From NCBI GenBank assembly GCA_004352715.1, contig SCFE01000002.1:1629763-1693762 (forward strand): a stretch of DNA of 64,000 bases, read 5' to 3'. This DNA comes from Hofstenia miamia. Lineage: Eukaryota > Xenacoelomorpha > Acoela. Below, piece after piece: positions 34,810 through 46,269 of the stretch (positions are counted from its first letter, which is position 1; the number at the start of each line of letters is the position of its first letter). A program made the position numbers and the translations under genes. Below the pieces are notes generated by a model. It was not told the DNA's origin. It made no database searches and saw only the letters and a program-made list of their open reading frames with translations.

Positions 34810-35640
34810 TGAAGGGAAAACTAATTCAACTTCACTAACTTAAATATGGGACCTCATGATAGAAATCGAATTCTTTTCAGTAATAAAACATGTAAATTTA
34901 TTATATTAATGCGCAAAGCAAAATTGTAAAAAATTAGTTTAAAACGTTTTACTTGTAAGCAATCTGTAGGATTCAATATAGGCGTTACTATTTCCATATT
35001 TATACAAGGAAATCTCATAAAATTAAGATAAAGTATGCATATACATTTTCTGTATTATAATTTACTATTTTATCTAGATATCTAATTGATATGGACGTTA
35101 TTATCACTTCTGTGATTATTTGAGACTTGACACTCCTTCTGGGATTGCCTTATCACTGCATTGTCTCAGCCCTTCGGGTATTTACACCTATTGAAGTTTT
35201 CCTAAATGATATTGCCTCCTCCAATATTTTCGCAAGTTTTTATAGATTGACTGACACCCTAAGTAGAAAATAACCTGCAACCAAATTAACAAGATACATG
35301 TAATTTATTAATGAATTGTGTTGAATGTTGACTAGTATTTAAGAAACAAATCCCTAGCTGCAAAGGTATTCAGTTTTCCAAGTTTCTACCCATTTAGTCA
35401 ACTGTTAAAGTACAAATATTGGCTGTCGTCTTACTTGATTTGTATGCATACTATATCCATTCTTGATATTTCTGTAAAAGACCATTGAATTTTTCTCATA
35501 AATTTTATATCTATTTAAATTAAATATTTAATAGCTTAGCATTTACGAAAATTAAGCACGTTTAGTTCATTTTTTGCATTATATATTTGGTTTTAGCGGA
35601 ACAAAATTACAAATATTAATTTTGCGTACTGAATGGGAAA
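34810..35640. other. AT-rich spacer, nothing recognised
   Basis: No gene, repeat or RNA signal seen. Confidence 0.45.
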
Positions 35641-35738
35641 ATTTATGTATACACCGCGTCCAAAGATATTATGCAGATGACATTTTTTGTAATAAAACTA
35701 AAACTACTATTCTGTAAAAGCTGGTTTTTTGTGAGAAA

Positions 35739-36398
35739 CATTCTATGTACTTGACTATGATTATGCTAAGCTTTTGTTTTTTTGANACATTCCATAGAGT
35801 GGAACAAGGAACGAGAATGCCACCAACAGGGAGAAGCATAGAGAAGAATGGCGCGAAGAATGGACCTGAACAAAGAGAGTTTCATGGCAGCCGTGGAATT
35901 GAAGGGAACATTGCGAAAGAAGGCAAAGAGTGAGGAATTAGCTTTGCGGAGACGAAAGGACATATGACCAGACCAATTCAAGTTAGCAGCAATTTGAGTG
36001 CCGATGAGCGAGCTAAAATTACTAGAAGATCTGCTGAAGGTGCATCCTCATTGGATATAGCCAAAGAGTTAAAACGTGACTTAAGAACTGTGAAAAAGCC
36101 TTTGAGGGCGAAAAGTTAGAAGTGATGCTGGTAAAAGCAAATTAACACCGAAAAAATGTCATTGCACCGCGGTAAAGTAATTTTTGACTCTACTGGTATT
36201 GGTGGAGTTTGCCGTCAGACGCGATGTACTGCTCTAAAAAGGTTGATCACTGTCGTTTAAACCCAAATTAAGACCACCAATAATAGAGAAGAACAAGCAG
36301 AAAATGGCTTGGGCACGAACATACATGAAAGTGGATTTCAGTAAAGTAATATTCACAGACGAATGTCGTGCTACACTTGATGGACCTGATGGATGGTN
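35739..36398. other. False duplication: contig wrongly placed between single N
   Basis: 35787-36397 (611 bp) matches 36862-37472. The 47 bp before the first N (35739-35785) match the 47 bp after the second N (36399-36445). The simplest reading is that 35785 continues at 36446 and the middle piece is a redundant contig. Confidence 0.9.
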
Positions 36399-36445
36399 CA
36401 TTCTATGTACTTGACTATGATTATGCTAAGCTTTTGTTTTTTTGA

Positions 36446-37081
36446 ATGCCGTTATATAATCTTTTTACGATTCAATAATAATAATGAATGACTTCATTTA
36501 GCCGCTGAAGGCATACACTACAAAAAAATAAATAAAAAAAAGTTTTACGGCAGCGAGGACAGTCACAGTTACGGTTGAGAGTCAAGATGTAATTAGCAGC
36601 AGTACAAGCACGATTGAAAAACGAGTGAAAGGTGCGATGTTTCTTGGGACGACGAATGGAGAAGGTGACAACATCATCAGAGCGAGTAGAGCGGGAATTA
36701 GAGACTGTAATGAAATCAAAAGGATCAAGATCCCATTTGCGAGTGAGCAAGCGATTGAACAGGAGATCACAGGCATGGACGTACTGACAGTGAGAGAGTG
36801 GAGAATTAAGAGCGTCGTTGTATGGCAAGGGAGAGATCCATTTGAAGGCACGCTTCTGGAAACATTCCATAGAGTGGAACAAGGAACGAGAATGCCACCA
36901 ACAGGGAGAAGCATAGAGAAGAATGGCGCGAAGAATGGACCTGAACAAAGAGAGTTTCATGGCAGCCGTGGAATTGAAGGGAACATTGCGAAAGAAGGCA
37001 AAGAGTGAGGAATTAGCTTTGCGGAGACGAAAGGACATATGACCAGACCAATTCAAGTTAGCAGCAATTTGAGTGCCGATG
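36446..37081 (-). pseudogene. LINE-B reverse transcriptase C-terminal part, best copy
   Basis: The minus-strand frame, open for 194 codons (37056-36472), continues upstream in frame to about 37081 as GTQIAANLNWSGHMSFRLRK. It then reads MECFQKRAFKWISPLPYND ... DDVVTFSIRRPKKHRTFHSF ... CDCPRCRKT. The GTQI..NLNWS.H segment is the post-catalytic LGV.I...L.W..H region of Jockey/CR1-type RTs. The 5' part with the catalytic RT is missing. The tail AATAATAATGAATGACTTCA is the complement of the family 3' end. Confidence 0.7.
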
Positions 37082-37890
37082 AGCGAGCTAAAATTACTAG
37101 AAGATCTGCTGAAGGTGCATCCTCATTGGATATAGCCAAAGAGTTAAAACGTGACTTAAGAACTGTGAAAAAGCCTTTGAGGGCGAAAAGTTAGAAGTGA
37201 TGCTGGTAAAAGCAAATTAACACCGAAAAAATGTCATTGCACCGCGGTAAAGTAATTTTTGACTCTACTGGTATTGGTGGAGTTTGCCGTCAGACGCGAT
37301 GTACTGCTCTAAAAAGGTTGATCACTGTCGTTTAAACCCAAATTAAGACCACCAATAATAGAGAAGAACAAGCAGAAAATGGCTTGGGCACGAACATACA
37401 TGAAAGTGGATTTCAGTAAAGTAATATTCACAGACGAATGTCGTGCTACACTTGATGGACCTGATGGATGGTCAAAAGGCTGGCTTTCAATAGATGAATC
37501 TATTCCTTCAGGGCTTAGACGACAGCAATGTGGGGGTGGTGTGATGTTCTGGGCAGCAATTGTCGGGCAGACGTTGATTGGGCCATTTTGGCTGCCCGAG
37601 GGTGTTAAAATGAATTCCGAGACATACGTTGACTTTTTTAGCTTCCAAAAACATCAAAGGTATGGTCTCCTTCTTCACCAGACCTGAATTGCATCGAGAA
37701 TTTGTGGAGCATCATCAAATCAGAGATTTATAAAGGTGGAAAGCAATATTCATCAAAAAACAGACTCTGGGAGGCAATTGAGGCCACTTGCTGTAGCATC
37801 AGCTCCTCAGTTATTTCGAAACTTACCCTCTCCATGGATAACCGCCTGGTGAAGGTCATTGAGACAAAAGGGGACTATATAACCATGTGA
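37082..37890 (+). pseudogene. Tc1-like transposase, frameshifted and missing the middle
   Basis: In order: DERAKITRRSAEGASSLDIA (helix-turn-helix, 37078-37137), stops and shifts, then the frame 37379-37687 with VIFTDECRATLDGPDGW (first catalytic Asp) and GGGVMFWAAI. After a deletion comes the frame 37683-37890 with SPSSPDLNCIENLWSIIKSE (last catalytic Glu region). The middle block with the second Asp (HDxAPxH) is absent, so it is inactive. Confidence 0.75.
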
Positions 37891-38199
37891 ATTAAACTGA
37901 AATCATGCCCAAACTGACTGACTGTGTTATTTCCATGTGCACATTGTGCATAATAAGGATAAATTCATTTATTTGTACTTTTTTTTTAAATTTAGGTAAT
38001 GCGCATAATAGTTCCGGACACTAGAAACTTCGTTTTTTCTGTTTATTTTAAAAAATATTTAATATATCTTTCTGAAATTTTTGAATAATCATTGAAATGT
38101 ATGCAAAATGTGTCATAAAAAATTAGCTTTCTCAGAATACTAGTTTTAATTTTATTCCAAATATTATAATCTGATTAATATCTTTGGACGCGGTGTATA

Positions 38200-39057
38200 T
38201 ATATCAAGCCCTTAGTCAGCCTCTTTACTTAAGGATTGCTAATTTATCAATATAAAATGCTATATTCAGAAAAATGTGCTAAAAAATTATTACTCGCTTA
38301 GACATTAAATAAGGCAGCACAAGCACTGAAAATATGTGCATGTCTATATTCCTCCATATGTTTGTTTTACAAGAAAGGTAGAACTGCCCAGATTTTGAAT
38401 TAATGCTAAGCGTTACTGAAATTCCTAATTTTTCTGAAAAATCCCACAAATGCAAGCAAATAGGTGCAAATTTATTAACATAAAATTAGTAAGTAAAATA
38501 TTTTAAATGTTATTAAATCATTTTGTTCAAGTGTAGATAATTGGAATTTTGCTTAATTCAAATACTGTAATTGCAAATCCTGCCAAAAAATTAGTTTTAT
38601 AAACAATTTTCAACCAACTTAAATCAAAGAATGCATATGTATTAATCATTTAGCCAAAATATTATTGTATTAATTCACAATAATTATATTAATTTTCGAA
38701 TTAAGTTTATGGTGGATTACTCAGGGCATTAACATTTACTGGTACCAGTTTCAGGGGACTGCAGCCTGAGACTAATTTGTTTCAATTGGAATGTGACTAA
38801 CATGAGACATTTGCCAAAATAGAAGTTATGTTAGTTTTAATATTGAAGGGACTGCGACAACAATTTAAAACCGTTTACTAGATTAGTGAACACAAAACTA
38901 ATCTTAGAAAAACATTTTGTAGGTTAAGTTGAACATTTTGTTGCGATTGTTTTATCAAAATTTTGCTTCATTTTCAAAAGTTCTAGGGCATGCTAATTTA
39001 ATTTAATAAATAGTTCAGGGAATGCTTAGCATCCCTTAGCATCCCTTTAGCTACGGG

Positions 39058-39095
<38 letters not shown>

Positions 39096-41340
39096 AATAT
39101 ACCTGTTATGTACGGCTTTACCCATTTAGCAAACCATTGTGAAATCAGAAACAATTTGTTGATGATCCGATTTTGCAATAGTGTTTTATGCACTACTATA
39201 GTCTAGAAATGTAAACTTTACTATCGTCGCCGAAGTTAAAGCTATAATCACTTTGTCTACTAAGTATAGTAAAAGAATCCGTAGTTGATTTGTTTCTGTG
39301 AAATTTCTATCATCAATGAGGGTGTGCACTGTTACCTTTTAATGTGTTTTGAATTTAATATGTTTGAAGATATCATTAATCATTGACTCAGTAACTATCG
39401 GATCATTAGCATTTACCTTGATGTCACGTAGCTGTTCATCATAACATTAGTAATCATTGTAAACTTTATATTAAGCTTCGATCCTATTCATTTCGTTTTT
39501 CTACCCAAAGAGTTAGAAGCGGGGAGTTTAAAACGGAAAAAGGAGACACCCCTCGATTTGTGGTTTCATATTTGTAATATCTTTATTAGTTCTTGTTATA
39601 GGCTTTTAACCCTATTTGACCTCACAGGGGGGGTTGATTCTTAAAATTTTTTCTACTAAAGATTATTCCGTGAAACTTTGTACAATACTAAAACAATACG
39701 TCCTCTACAAATTGAGGCCATTAGATGGACTTCGACGTCATATTTATTCTGGTAACGTCATCATTTTCAATGATAGGAAGAGAAAAGGTGGGAATTTTTT
39801 GAAGTTTTCAACTTTTTCAGTATAATAAATTTTATTATGGTTGTTAGTTTATAATACTTGCTTTTTGTATTCATGGGAAGTCCTTTGCTTAAAAACAGAC
39901 ATCAAACACTGAAATGGAAAGCAAAAAGAATAGTTTTATGTAAAGACGCATATTGATATAATGTATGAAAAAATACTGTTTTGCAAAAACTCAACATATG
40001 AAATTTTATTTGATATTTATTGCTCTTTACATAATCATTCAATAAGCTTCCTCCATGTCTTAGTTATGTTTCACCAGTGTTGTCCATGGGAATCCCATGT
40101 GAAACATTCCATGGGATGGGACTGTCATAAATTGTCATGGAATGGAATAGGACAAAAATATATCCTGTGGACAAGCCTGTGCTTCAGTTATCAATTTGAG
40201 GATGGAATTTTGAAAAAAGATCAAAGAAAAGTATGCTCAAAATTTTCAAAATATAGTTGACAAATGTCCTATAGTGAGAAAACAAGTGGATGAATTTGCT
40301 TCAAATTTGGTCGGAATACTTCTCAATCTACAAAAGTAAAAGTCAGGAATGCATAGCCATATCGGCATTTTCAAAAGGCTAAAATTTAAGAAAGTTTACA
40401 GGGGGAGCAGAATCAACCGGCAAATCATTGCTGTCATGAACAATCAGAATTTAAAAATATTCAACTTCATTTTATTATTATCCCCCGGAGTCTCCAATAT
40501 TTACACCGTAGCCTGTATTTGAATCAAAATCCATCACACCATTTAGTAGTAATAGCAGTGAAATGTTTTATTAATTAACGGTAAAAATATATATAGAAAC
40601 ATAATGGGTAAAACAAATGCATGGTAATATATATTGAAATCAAGCGGGGTCAAGGAATATCAGTTTAATCAATTTAAATTGTTCTCCTGAGAGGATGTAT
40701 TCATGAATCACAGTAGAATGGGTTTTCCTGAATCCGTGTGGTACTGGCGAGAGGAAGGAAACACGTTTGGTAATATTCCTTGGAGACGGTGATAGGGATT
40801 CATTATTTTAGTGAGAATGAATTTGAGTTTGTAGAGAAAATATCTGCTTACGTTCATTTGCCTTTTTGGAAAATATCATGGGCATTGGGCAAGCAAAATA
40901 ATTCCATAATCTGAACTTGACAAATAATGTAGAATCACTGGGTTGAATCTAGAGTGAACTATGCTATAGGAGTTAATGTCAAAGCAGATAGTTCGCTTAG
41001 GTGAACATTGACTAGAGCAACAGTGATTCCAACTAAGTAACAATTTATCTATCTTCAGATGCTTTGATGTGTCTTATATACAATCATATTAACAATATGT
41101 ACAAACATACAAACAACTAATCACTATTAAACACGAAAAGCGCGTGAGCTGGCCGATAAATAACAACCAACTACCGACCGATGTTACAATGTTTTAAAAA
41201 TTGTTCTACATTATTTTTGTTTAAATTTTGAGCAACTTCGCTAATTCGCTACAGTATAAATTTATTAATGTTTTTTGCACCAAAAATACTTAGCAAAAAA
41301 TTTGAAAATTTATTTTATCGAAATCGGTAATAAGTATAAA
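38200..41340. other. 3-kb stretch without recognisable genes
   Basis: Contains a (TA)n run at 39062-39092. A small patch with repeated CCATGGGA/TCCCATG near 40075-40140 resembles a MITE terminus (CAGTGTTGTCCATGGG). Open frames at 39616 and 39961 have no recognisable domain. Confidence 0.45.
39062..39092. repeat. (TA)n microsatellite
   Basis: Uninterrupted TA dinucleotides. Confidence 0.95.
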
Positions 41341-41390
41341 ATCCATTATGAGATTCATGAAAATGGTAATGGCATGCTATTATATAATGA

Positions 41391-42413
41391 GACAGCATAA
41401 GGGAGGGAAAGGGCTGCTAAGTGTGGAGGAGACTGTAGAAGCAGAAGCACTAGGGCTAAAAGAACATGTAGAAGAGCAACCTAAGGGGTCCCTACTAGAG
41501 GTCACTAAGGAGTTAAAGAAGATAAGAACTGAGAGTGAAGGAAAGAAGATATACCAGAGTAGGATGGAATCAGAGAGACAAACAAGGTATAGGCAGAAGG
41601 CAATGCATGGAGAATACTGGAGGAACACAGAAAAGTGTGATAGAGAAGAGAGCAACAAGTGGTTAAAGAAGGCAGGACTGAAGAGAGAAACAGAAGCACT
41701 AATAATGGCAGCACAGGAGCAAGCAATAAGAACAAACTGGGTGAAGAAGCATATAGACAGAAGAGTAGAAGTAAGTGATAAGTGTAGGCTATGTAAGAAA
41801 GAGGCGGAGACAGTAGATCATCTGATAGCAGGGTGTGAGAAGTTGGCACAGAATGAGTATAAGTTCAGGCACGACAAGGTGGGAAGAATGGTACACTGGA
41901 GTTTGAGCAGGCAGCATGGGTTAGAAGCAGGAGACAAGTGGTATGAGCACAAGCCACAGGGCGTCATAGAAAATGAGAAGGTTAAGATACTGTGGGATTT
42001 CAACATACAGACGAGCAAAGTGATAGAAGCACGGAGGCCAGACATAGTAGTGGTAGACAAAGAGAAAAGATTAGGAACAGTAATAGACATAGCAGTACCA
42101 AAGGACAGGAATGTAGAAAGCAAGGAGAAAGAGAAGATAGACAAGTACAGAGAGTTGGCAGAGGAAATAGAAAGGCTGTGGAAGTTAAAGAAGGTTGAAG
42201 TAGTCCCGGTAGTTGTAGGAGCACTAGGAGCAGTTAGTAAGAAGCATAAGAGATACTTGGAGGAGTTGGGAGTACCAAAGTGGGGAGGAGCAGTAGCACA
42301 GAAGGCAGTATTGATAGGAACAGCTAGAGTCCTGAGGAAAGCTCTCAGACTCCCTGGGAACTGGTGAGTTCCCCGAGCTGAGAGGGATACCAGCATGAAG
42401 CTGTGAGAAGCAA
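41391..42413 (+). mobile_element. 5'-truncated R4/Dong-like LINE, C-terminal endonuclease part
   Basis: The open frame runs from within the element to 42367. It carries CRLCKKEAETVDHLIAGCEK, a Cys-Cys-His-Cys knuckle, then RHDKVGRMVHW. Next comes RPDIVVVDKEKRLGTVIDIA, a PD...D pattern as in the C-terminal restriction-like endonuclease of R2/R4/Dong-type LINEs. The catalytic RT is truncated. The 3' UTR (GAAGCTGTGAGAAGCAAGG) runs straight into (ATA)n. The matching longer copy is on the minus strand at 48075-51467. Confidence 0.75.
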
Positions 42414-42415
42414 GG

Positions 42416-42457
<42 letters not shown>
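42414..42457. repeat. (TAA)n between two LINE 3' ends
   Basis: About fourteen TAA units joining the 3' end of the R4/Dong-like copy to the 3' end of a minus-strand LINE-B fragment. Confidence 0.95.
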
Positions 42458-42461
<4 letters not shown>

Positions 42462-42700
42462 TAATGAATGCACACACTACAAAAATAAAAAGGTCACGTT
42501 TTATGGCAGCGAGGACTGTCACAGGAGATAAAGTAGGAGCAGATGAAAGAGTAGGCGAAGTTGGAGAAGGGCTCAGCAAAAAGAAAAGACATCAAAGATT
42601 TCTTGAAACTCGGGGTAAGGAAGCAAATCAGTGGACGTTGAAGGTTTGAGAGTCAAGATGAAATTAGCAGCAGCACAGGCACGTTTGAAAAACTAGTTGG
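42458..42700 (-). pseudogene. LINE-B 3' fragment
   Basis: The complement of the LINE-B tail: CTACAAAAATAAAAAGG, then GGCAGCGAGGACTGTCACAG and GGAGAAGGGCTCAGCAAA, matching the copies at 24.5 and 34.7 kb. The last 20-odd bases of the usual 3' end are partly deleted. Confidence 0.7.
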
Positions 42701-43610
42701 AAATATACATTTTTAGATTTTCTTGCATATTCGCTAATACACACTTGAAGTCAACTGTATGAACTACGTATATATAATTTACTCTTTAATCGTGTTGATA
42801 ACCAGTTGAAACTGAATTTACTCTCTACGCGATACAAAGTTTTCAAAAAACTAGATAATGATAGTCACTTAGATTATATTCGGACTTTTCTAGTTACAGC
42901 ATTTTTCATGTTCATAGTTCTACACAACGTTTTTTATTCTTATTGCATTCTTTTTAGTGAATAAAGCATTTATTTCCTGACCAATCAACAGTTATAGTAA
43001 ACTTTGCAATTGATTCGATGTATTTTCAGTCATTTCCATATGCATATTTTTAGTCATTTCCATATGCATTACATTTCAATAATTATATTGGAATATTTGC
43101 AGCTCTTCTACTACAGTTTTCAATATTAATTAATCGGTTAATTATGAGTCAAAGCAATACATTTGCTAGAATGTTACAATTTTAGAACTACAAACTAAAT
43201 ATACATGAACAATATATAATAAATGTGTGTGTGTGTGCGTGTGTATATGTATGGGATGAACTAAATCGGTGTGTTTAGCATGCTTGTGTCTCCAATTGTG
43301 TTTTGTCGGTGTAAAGGCACTCTTTTTCATTTTTGTTCTATTTTTTTGTATTTTTTTCCAATCTAATCTCATTGTCTAAATTGTTCCAAATATTTGAGGC
43401 TGCTCGGTTATTCGTTCTATTTAAGATCAATTATGCTTTAGTCATTTATTTTCAAAGCCTTACCACTGTTTGCATATATTGTACATGTATATTTCTTTCA
43501 ACTATGATGTACATATATTGTACAAGACATCATTTAAATTGCTTTTAAATTTATTTTATTTATTGTGAAATTCCATTTCTTTACACATTCTGGATAATTA
43601 ATTATGAATA
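42700..43610. other. AT-rich 5' flank of the glutaredoxin gene
   Basis: A short (TG)n run at 43223-43242. No promoter motif could be assigned. Confidence 0.45.
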
Positions 43611-43622
43611 TATTATTTAGTT

Positions 43623-44003
43623 ATGATAAGAAACATATTGTCTCGCAGGCTTTGCACTGCTATTACTGGCAAAATTCAAAAGCTAGTGGAAGAATCTCCA
43701 GTTGTTTTGTTTATGAAAGGTAACCCAACTTCTCCTCAATGTGGATTCAGCAGGGTTGTTGTTCAAATTCTTCAAATACATGGCGTTGAGGACTATAAAC
43801 ATCATGATGTTCTGGAAGATACAGATTTGCGGGAAGGAATAAAAAAATTTTCAAATTGGCCTACCGTCCCCCAGTTGTATATTAATGGTGAGTTTGTGGG
43901 TGGTTGCGATATTCTTCTTTCCCTTCATAAATCAGGAGAAATCAGACAAGAACTTGCCAAAGTTGGCATCAAATCACCTGTACAATATGAAGATGAAAAA
44001 TAG
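43623..44003 (+). CDS. GLRX5: Mitochondrial monothiol glutaredoxin 5
   Basis: A 126-residue single-exon gene. The protein carries [2Fe-2S] clusters in the mitochondrial matrix and passes them to apoproteins in the iron-sulfur pathway. Residues 1-15 (MIRNILSRRLCTAIT) are a basic, amphipathic presequence. The glutaredoxin fold follows with KGNP (32-35), the monothiol active site CGFS (40-43), the cis-proline block WPTVPQLYING (79-89) and the glutathione-binding GGCDI (93-97). The length is near the family norm (GLRX5 about 150). The start was chosen for the presequence and because AG (43619-43620) lies 2 nt upstream of the ATG. An AATAAA signal is at 44035-44040. No intron is seen. The upstream acceptor argues it is a normal gene and not a processed copy. 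Confidence 0.95.
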   Translation: MIRNILSRRLCTAITGKIQKLVEESPVVLFMKGNPTSPQCGFSRVVVQILQIHGVEDYKHHDVLEDTDLREGIKKFSNWPTVPQLYINGEFVGGCDILLSLHKSGEIRQELAKVGIKSPVQYEDEK

Positions 44004-44362
44004 CCTCATTTTAAATTTTTAATATATATTTTTCAATAAAATTTTCTTAGTTTTCAATTTTGTATTCTTTTCTAATGTATTAATTATTTATTTACTTATG
44101 CATTTATTCAATTATGTGTGTAATCACTATTTCATTTAAATATCCATATTTTTATATACAGCATAGTTGTTTTCATTATTGTAAATTATTTTTTACAGTT
44201 TTATATTTAAGAAATGAACTATTTATTGCGACATACCGTGACTGCAAACATTAAAAGGTTTACCAAATTCAATTTGAGGTATGGTTTTTTTAATTTATTT
44301 TACTTTTGCTAAATTTAATATTGGTTTATGCTAATCAATTATTATCGCAAATGTATTATGAT

Positions 44363-46258
44363 CTAGGGTTGCAATTGGGCCGGCCCGCTCCATTTCCACG
44401 GGCCGTGGGCCTACGTTGCGGGCCAAACAAAAACAAACAAAAAAAGCTCAGAGGTTGTATTATTCAAATCAAATAGAAATTATTACAAAAAAATTACAAA
44501 TCCTCTTCTGCGTCGAGTTCTTCGAAACTTGTTTCGTTTTCACTGTCGCTGATCTCAATGTCATTTAGCGCTATGCCAGCGTTGTTCACGTGTTCAATAC
44601 CCACAAGAGGAGCGTTATATCGAACATAAAGCATCTTTTCAACCAGTTGTCCTGATAATCGCGCTCGTGTTTTCGTGTGGATACCTTTATGTTTCGAGAA
44701 CACTCTTTCCACCTGGGCCTCGCTGACAAATAATTTACTGAGAACCAATTTCTTAAATTTTTTCAGTCTGTCAATAGTCGCGGCGTAAGGGTCACTGGAA
44801 ATTGACGCCATCATAGTCAGATGTTCAATATCTTTAAGTCTGTCCATCGAGAGTGTTTTCAACCAGTTTTCACTCTTTTCTGACAATTCTGATCCTTCAG
44901 TAATGCAATTGATAACTTCCACAATGGAGTTTACAGTGTAAATTTCATACCGTTCCAAGGCCCGCGCAACAATAAGGGGTGTTGTAGCGTCGGTCTGAAG
45001 ACGCTTGAACTTCATAACAAAGTCTTCCCAAGTTGAATCATTCCATTGTGCATAATTGAGAAGTTCAATAATCGGAGCCAGTAAACTCTCACTTTTCTGT
45101 AATTCATTTTTTTCTTCTGGACTCAAAATTCCTGGCTTTCTCAATAATTCACCAATTTTATCGTGAAAAGAGTTCCATCGTGTTTCCACATATCTCTTGA
45201 TAGTTTCTTGGTGAACTAATTTTTCAATGATGTCCATAGATTGTTGACATGCATTTTTGATGACGGATTTGAGGATTAAATTCACAGTGTGTGCCCCACA
45301 GCGAATTTGCACAATATTTGGAAAATTTTCAGATACTTTTGCAATAGCTGCCTGTTGAGCCCTCGCATTATCGGCAGTTATTCCAATTGTAGTAAACCCA
45401 GAAGCTTGAAGATCTGTTATAACTTCCACCAAAAAATGACAGAGGGCTTCCATAGATAAACTGCCAGTCATCACGGTTTGAGCGATCGAAGAAAATTTTT
45501 CAGTCCACAGAAATTGGTTGTACAACCACACATATATGTTTTTCTTTAGTTACTGGATTGGTCCAGCCATCAAGTGCAATAGTCCCTTTCTTGGTCTGCA
45601 AATGGGTTGATACTTGATGCTTTGTTTTCTCAAACAGTTCCATAACTGCAGTTTTTACACAGAAAAACCAAAACCCGACCGCATCACTTGATCATTGAAA
45701 AAATCAAACGGCACTGGATGACGGCTAAGGCACATAGCAATTGCCAACTTTTCTTTTTCAGTCAGTGTGGTCGCCGAAGACTTTTTTTTTGAAAAATGTA
45801 GAAATACCTGGTTGTTGGGTAGATATGTCGTTATAATGCTGCTCCAGTTCTCGGGGATGCTTGTCTTTGTAATGTTGAAGAGGATGGTTGGTGCCGTGTT
45901 GATGGTCCCATGCATAGTTGGCATGGCAGTTTTCTTGCCTACAGTAGGCGCGTTGGTTATTTTTAACGTACAAGTCTTCGTAACGCGCTTTCTTTGGTTG
46001 AGACATTCCTGAACAATGACACTTTAATTTTTGTTTGCAAAATAATATAAAACAACGTCGTTTGTTGAGTTTGTTTACATAGCAATTTATAAGCTGTTAA
46101 TGTCACTTTTGAAAATATTGCTTTCTGATTGGCTGAAATTCGCGCTGGAAAGTTGACTGAGTTAAGTTTGATCTTTGCGCGGGCCATGAAACGACAAAAA
46201 GCGGGCCGCGGGCTGCATCCGCGGGCGGCGGGCGGTAATGGCCCACTTGCAACCCTAG
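44363..46258 (-). mobile_element. hAT transposon with perfect TSD and GC-rich ends
   Basis: The ends CTAGGGTTGCAATTGGGCC (44363-44381) and its inverted near-copy (46240-46258, one mismatch) are flanked by identical ATTATGAT (44355-44362 and 46259-46266). Next to each TIR is a strikingly GC-rich patch of GCGGGCC/GGCCCGC units. It contains a frameshifted transposase on the minus strand. Confidence 0.92.
44494..46006 (-). pseudogene. hAT transposase, disrupted by frameshifts
   Basis: The protein parts lie in order on the minus strand. From 46006 comes MSQPKKARYEDLY with a BED-like zinc finger (CRQENC...H...H). After a shift at a T-run (about 45775-45785) is EKEKLAIAMCLSRHPVPFDF. After another shift is GTIALDGWTNPVTKEKHICV, holding the conserved Asp of LDGWT. 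After a third shift (about 45510-45540) the long frame 45531-44494 has ITADNARAQQAAIAKV, IRCGAHTVNLILK, RYVETRWNSFHDKI and the C-terminal dimerisation block SEAQVERVFSKHKGIHTKTR. All regions are recognisable, so it decayed recently, but no single protein is encoded. Confidence 0.85.
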
Positions 46259-46269
46259 ATTATGATTTG

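Larger units (their letters stand above)
35650..38198 (+). mobile_element. Tc1-like element with long TIRs and nested LINE-B
   Basis: The ends TACACCGCGTCCAAAGATAT (35650-35669) and its inverted copy (38179-38198) start imperfect terminal repeats that can be followed for over 100 bp. The element sits at TA. A LINE-B copy (36446-37081) is inserted between its 5' region and its transposase. A redundant contig (35786-36398) inflates its length in this assembly. Confidence 0.8.

Noticed and set aside
35745-37008. Plus-strand frames including a 127-codon one
   Set aside because: Antisense of LINE-B, and part of the region is duplicated by misassembly.
40075-40190. CAGTGTTGTCCATGGG-like hAT terminus
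   Set aside because: Only one end seen and no target duplication found; too weak to list as an element.
41505-42579. Minus-strand open frames of 92-253 codons rich in Leu, Ser and Cys
   Set aside because: Antisense shadows of the R4/Dong-like C-terminal frame; the plus strand carries the recognisable nuclease.
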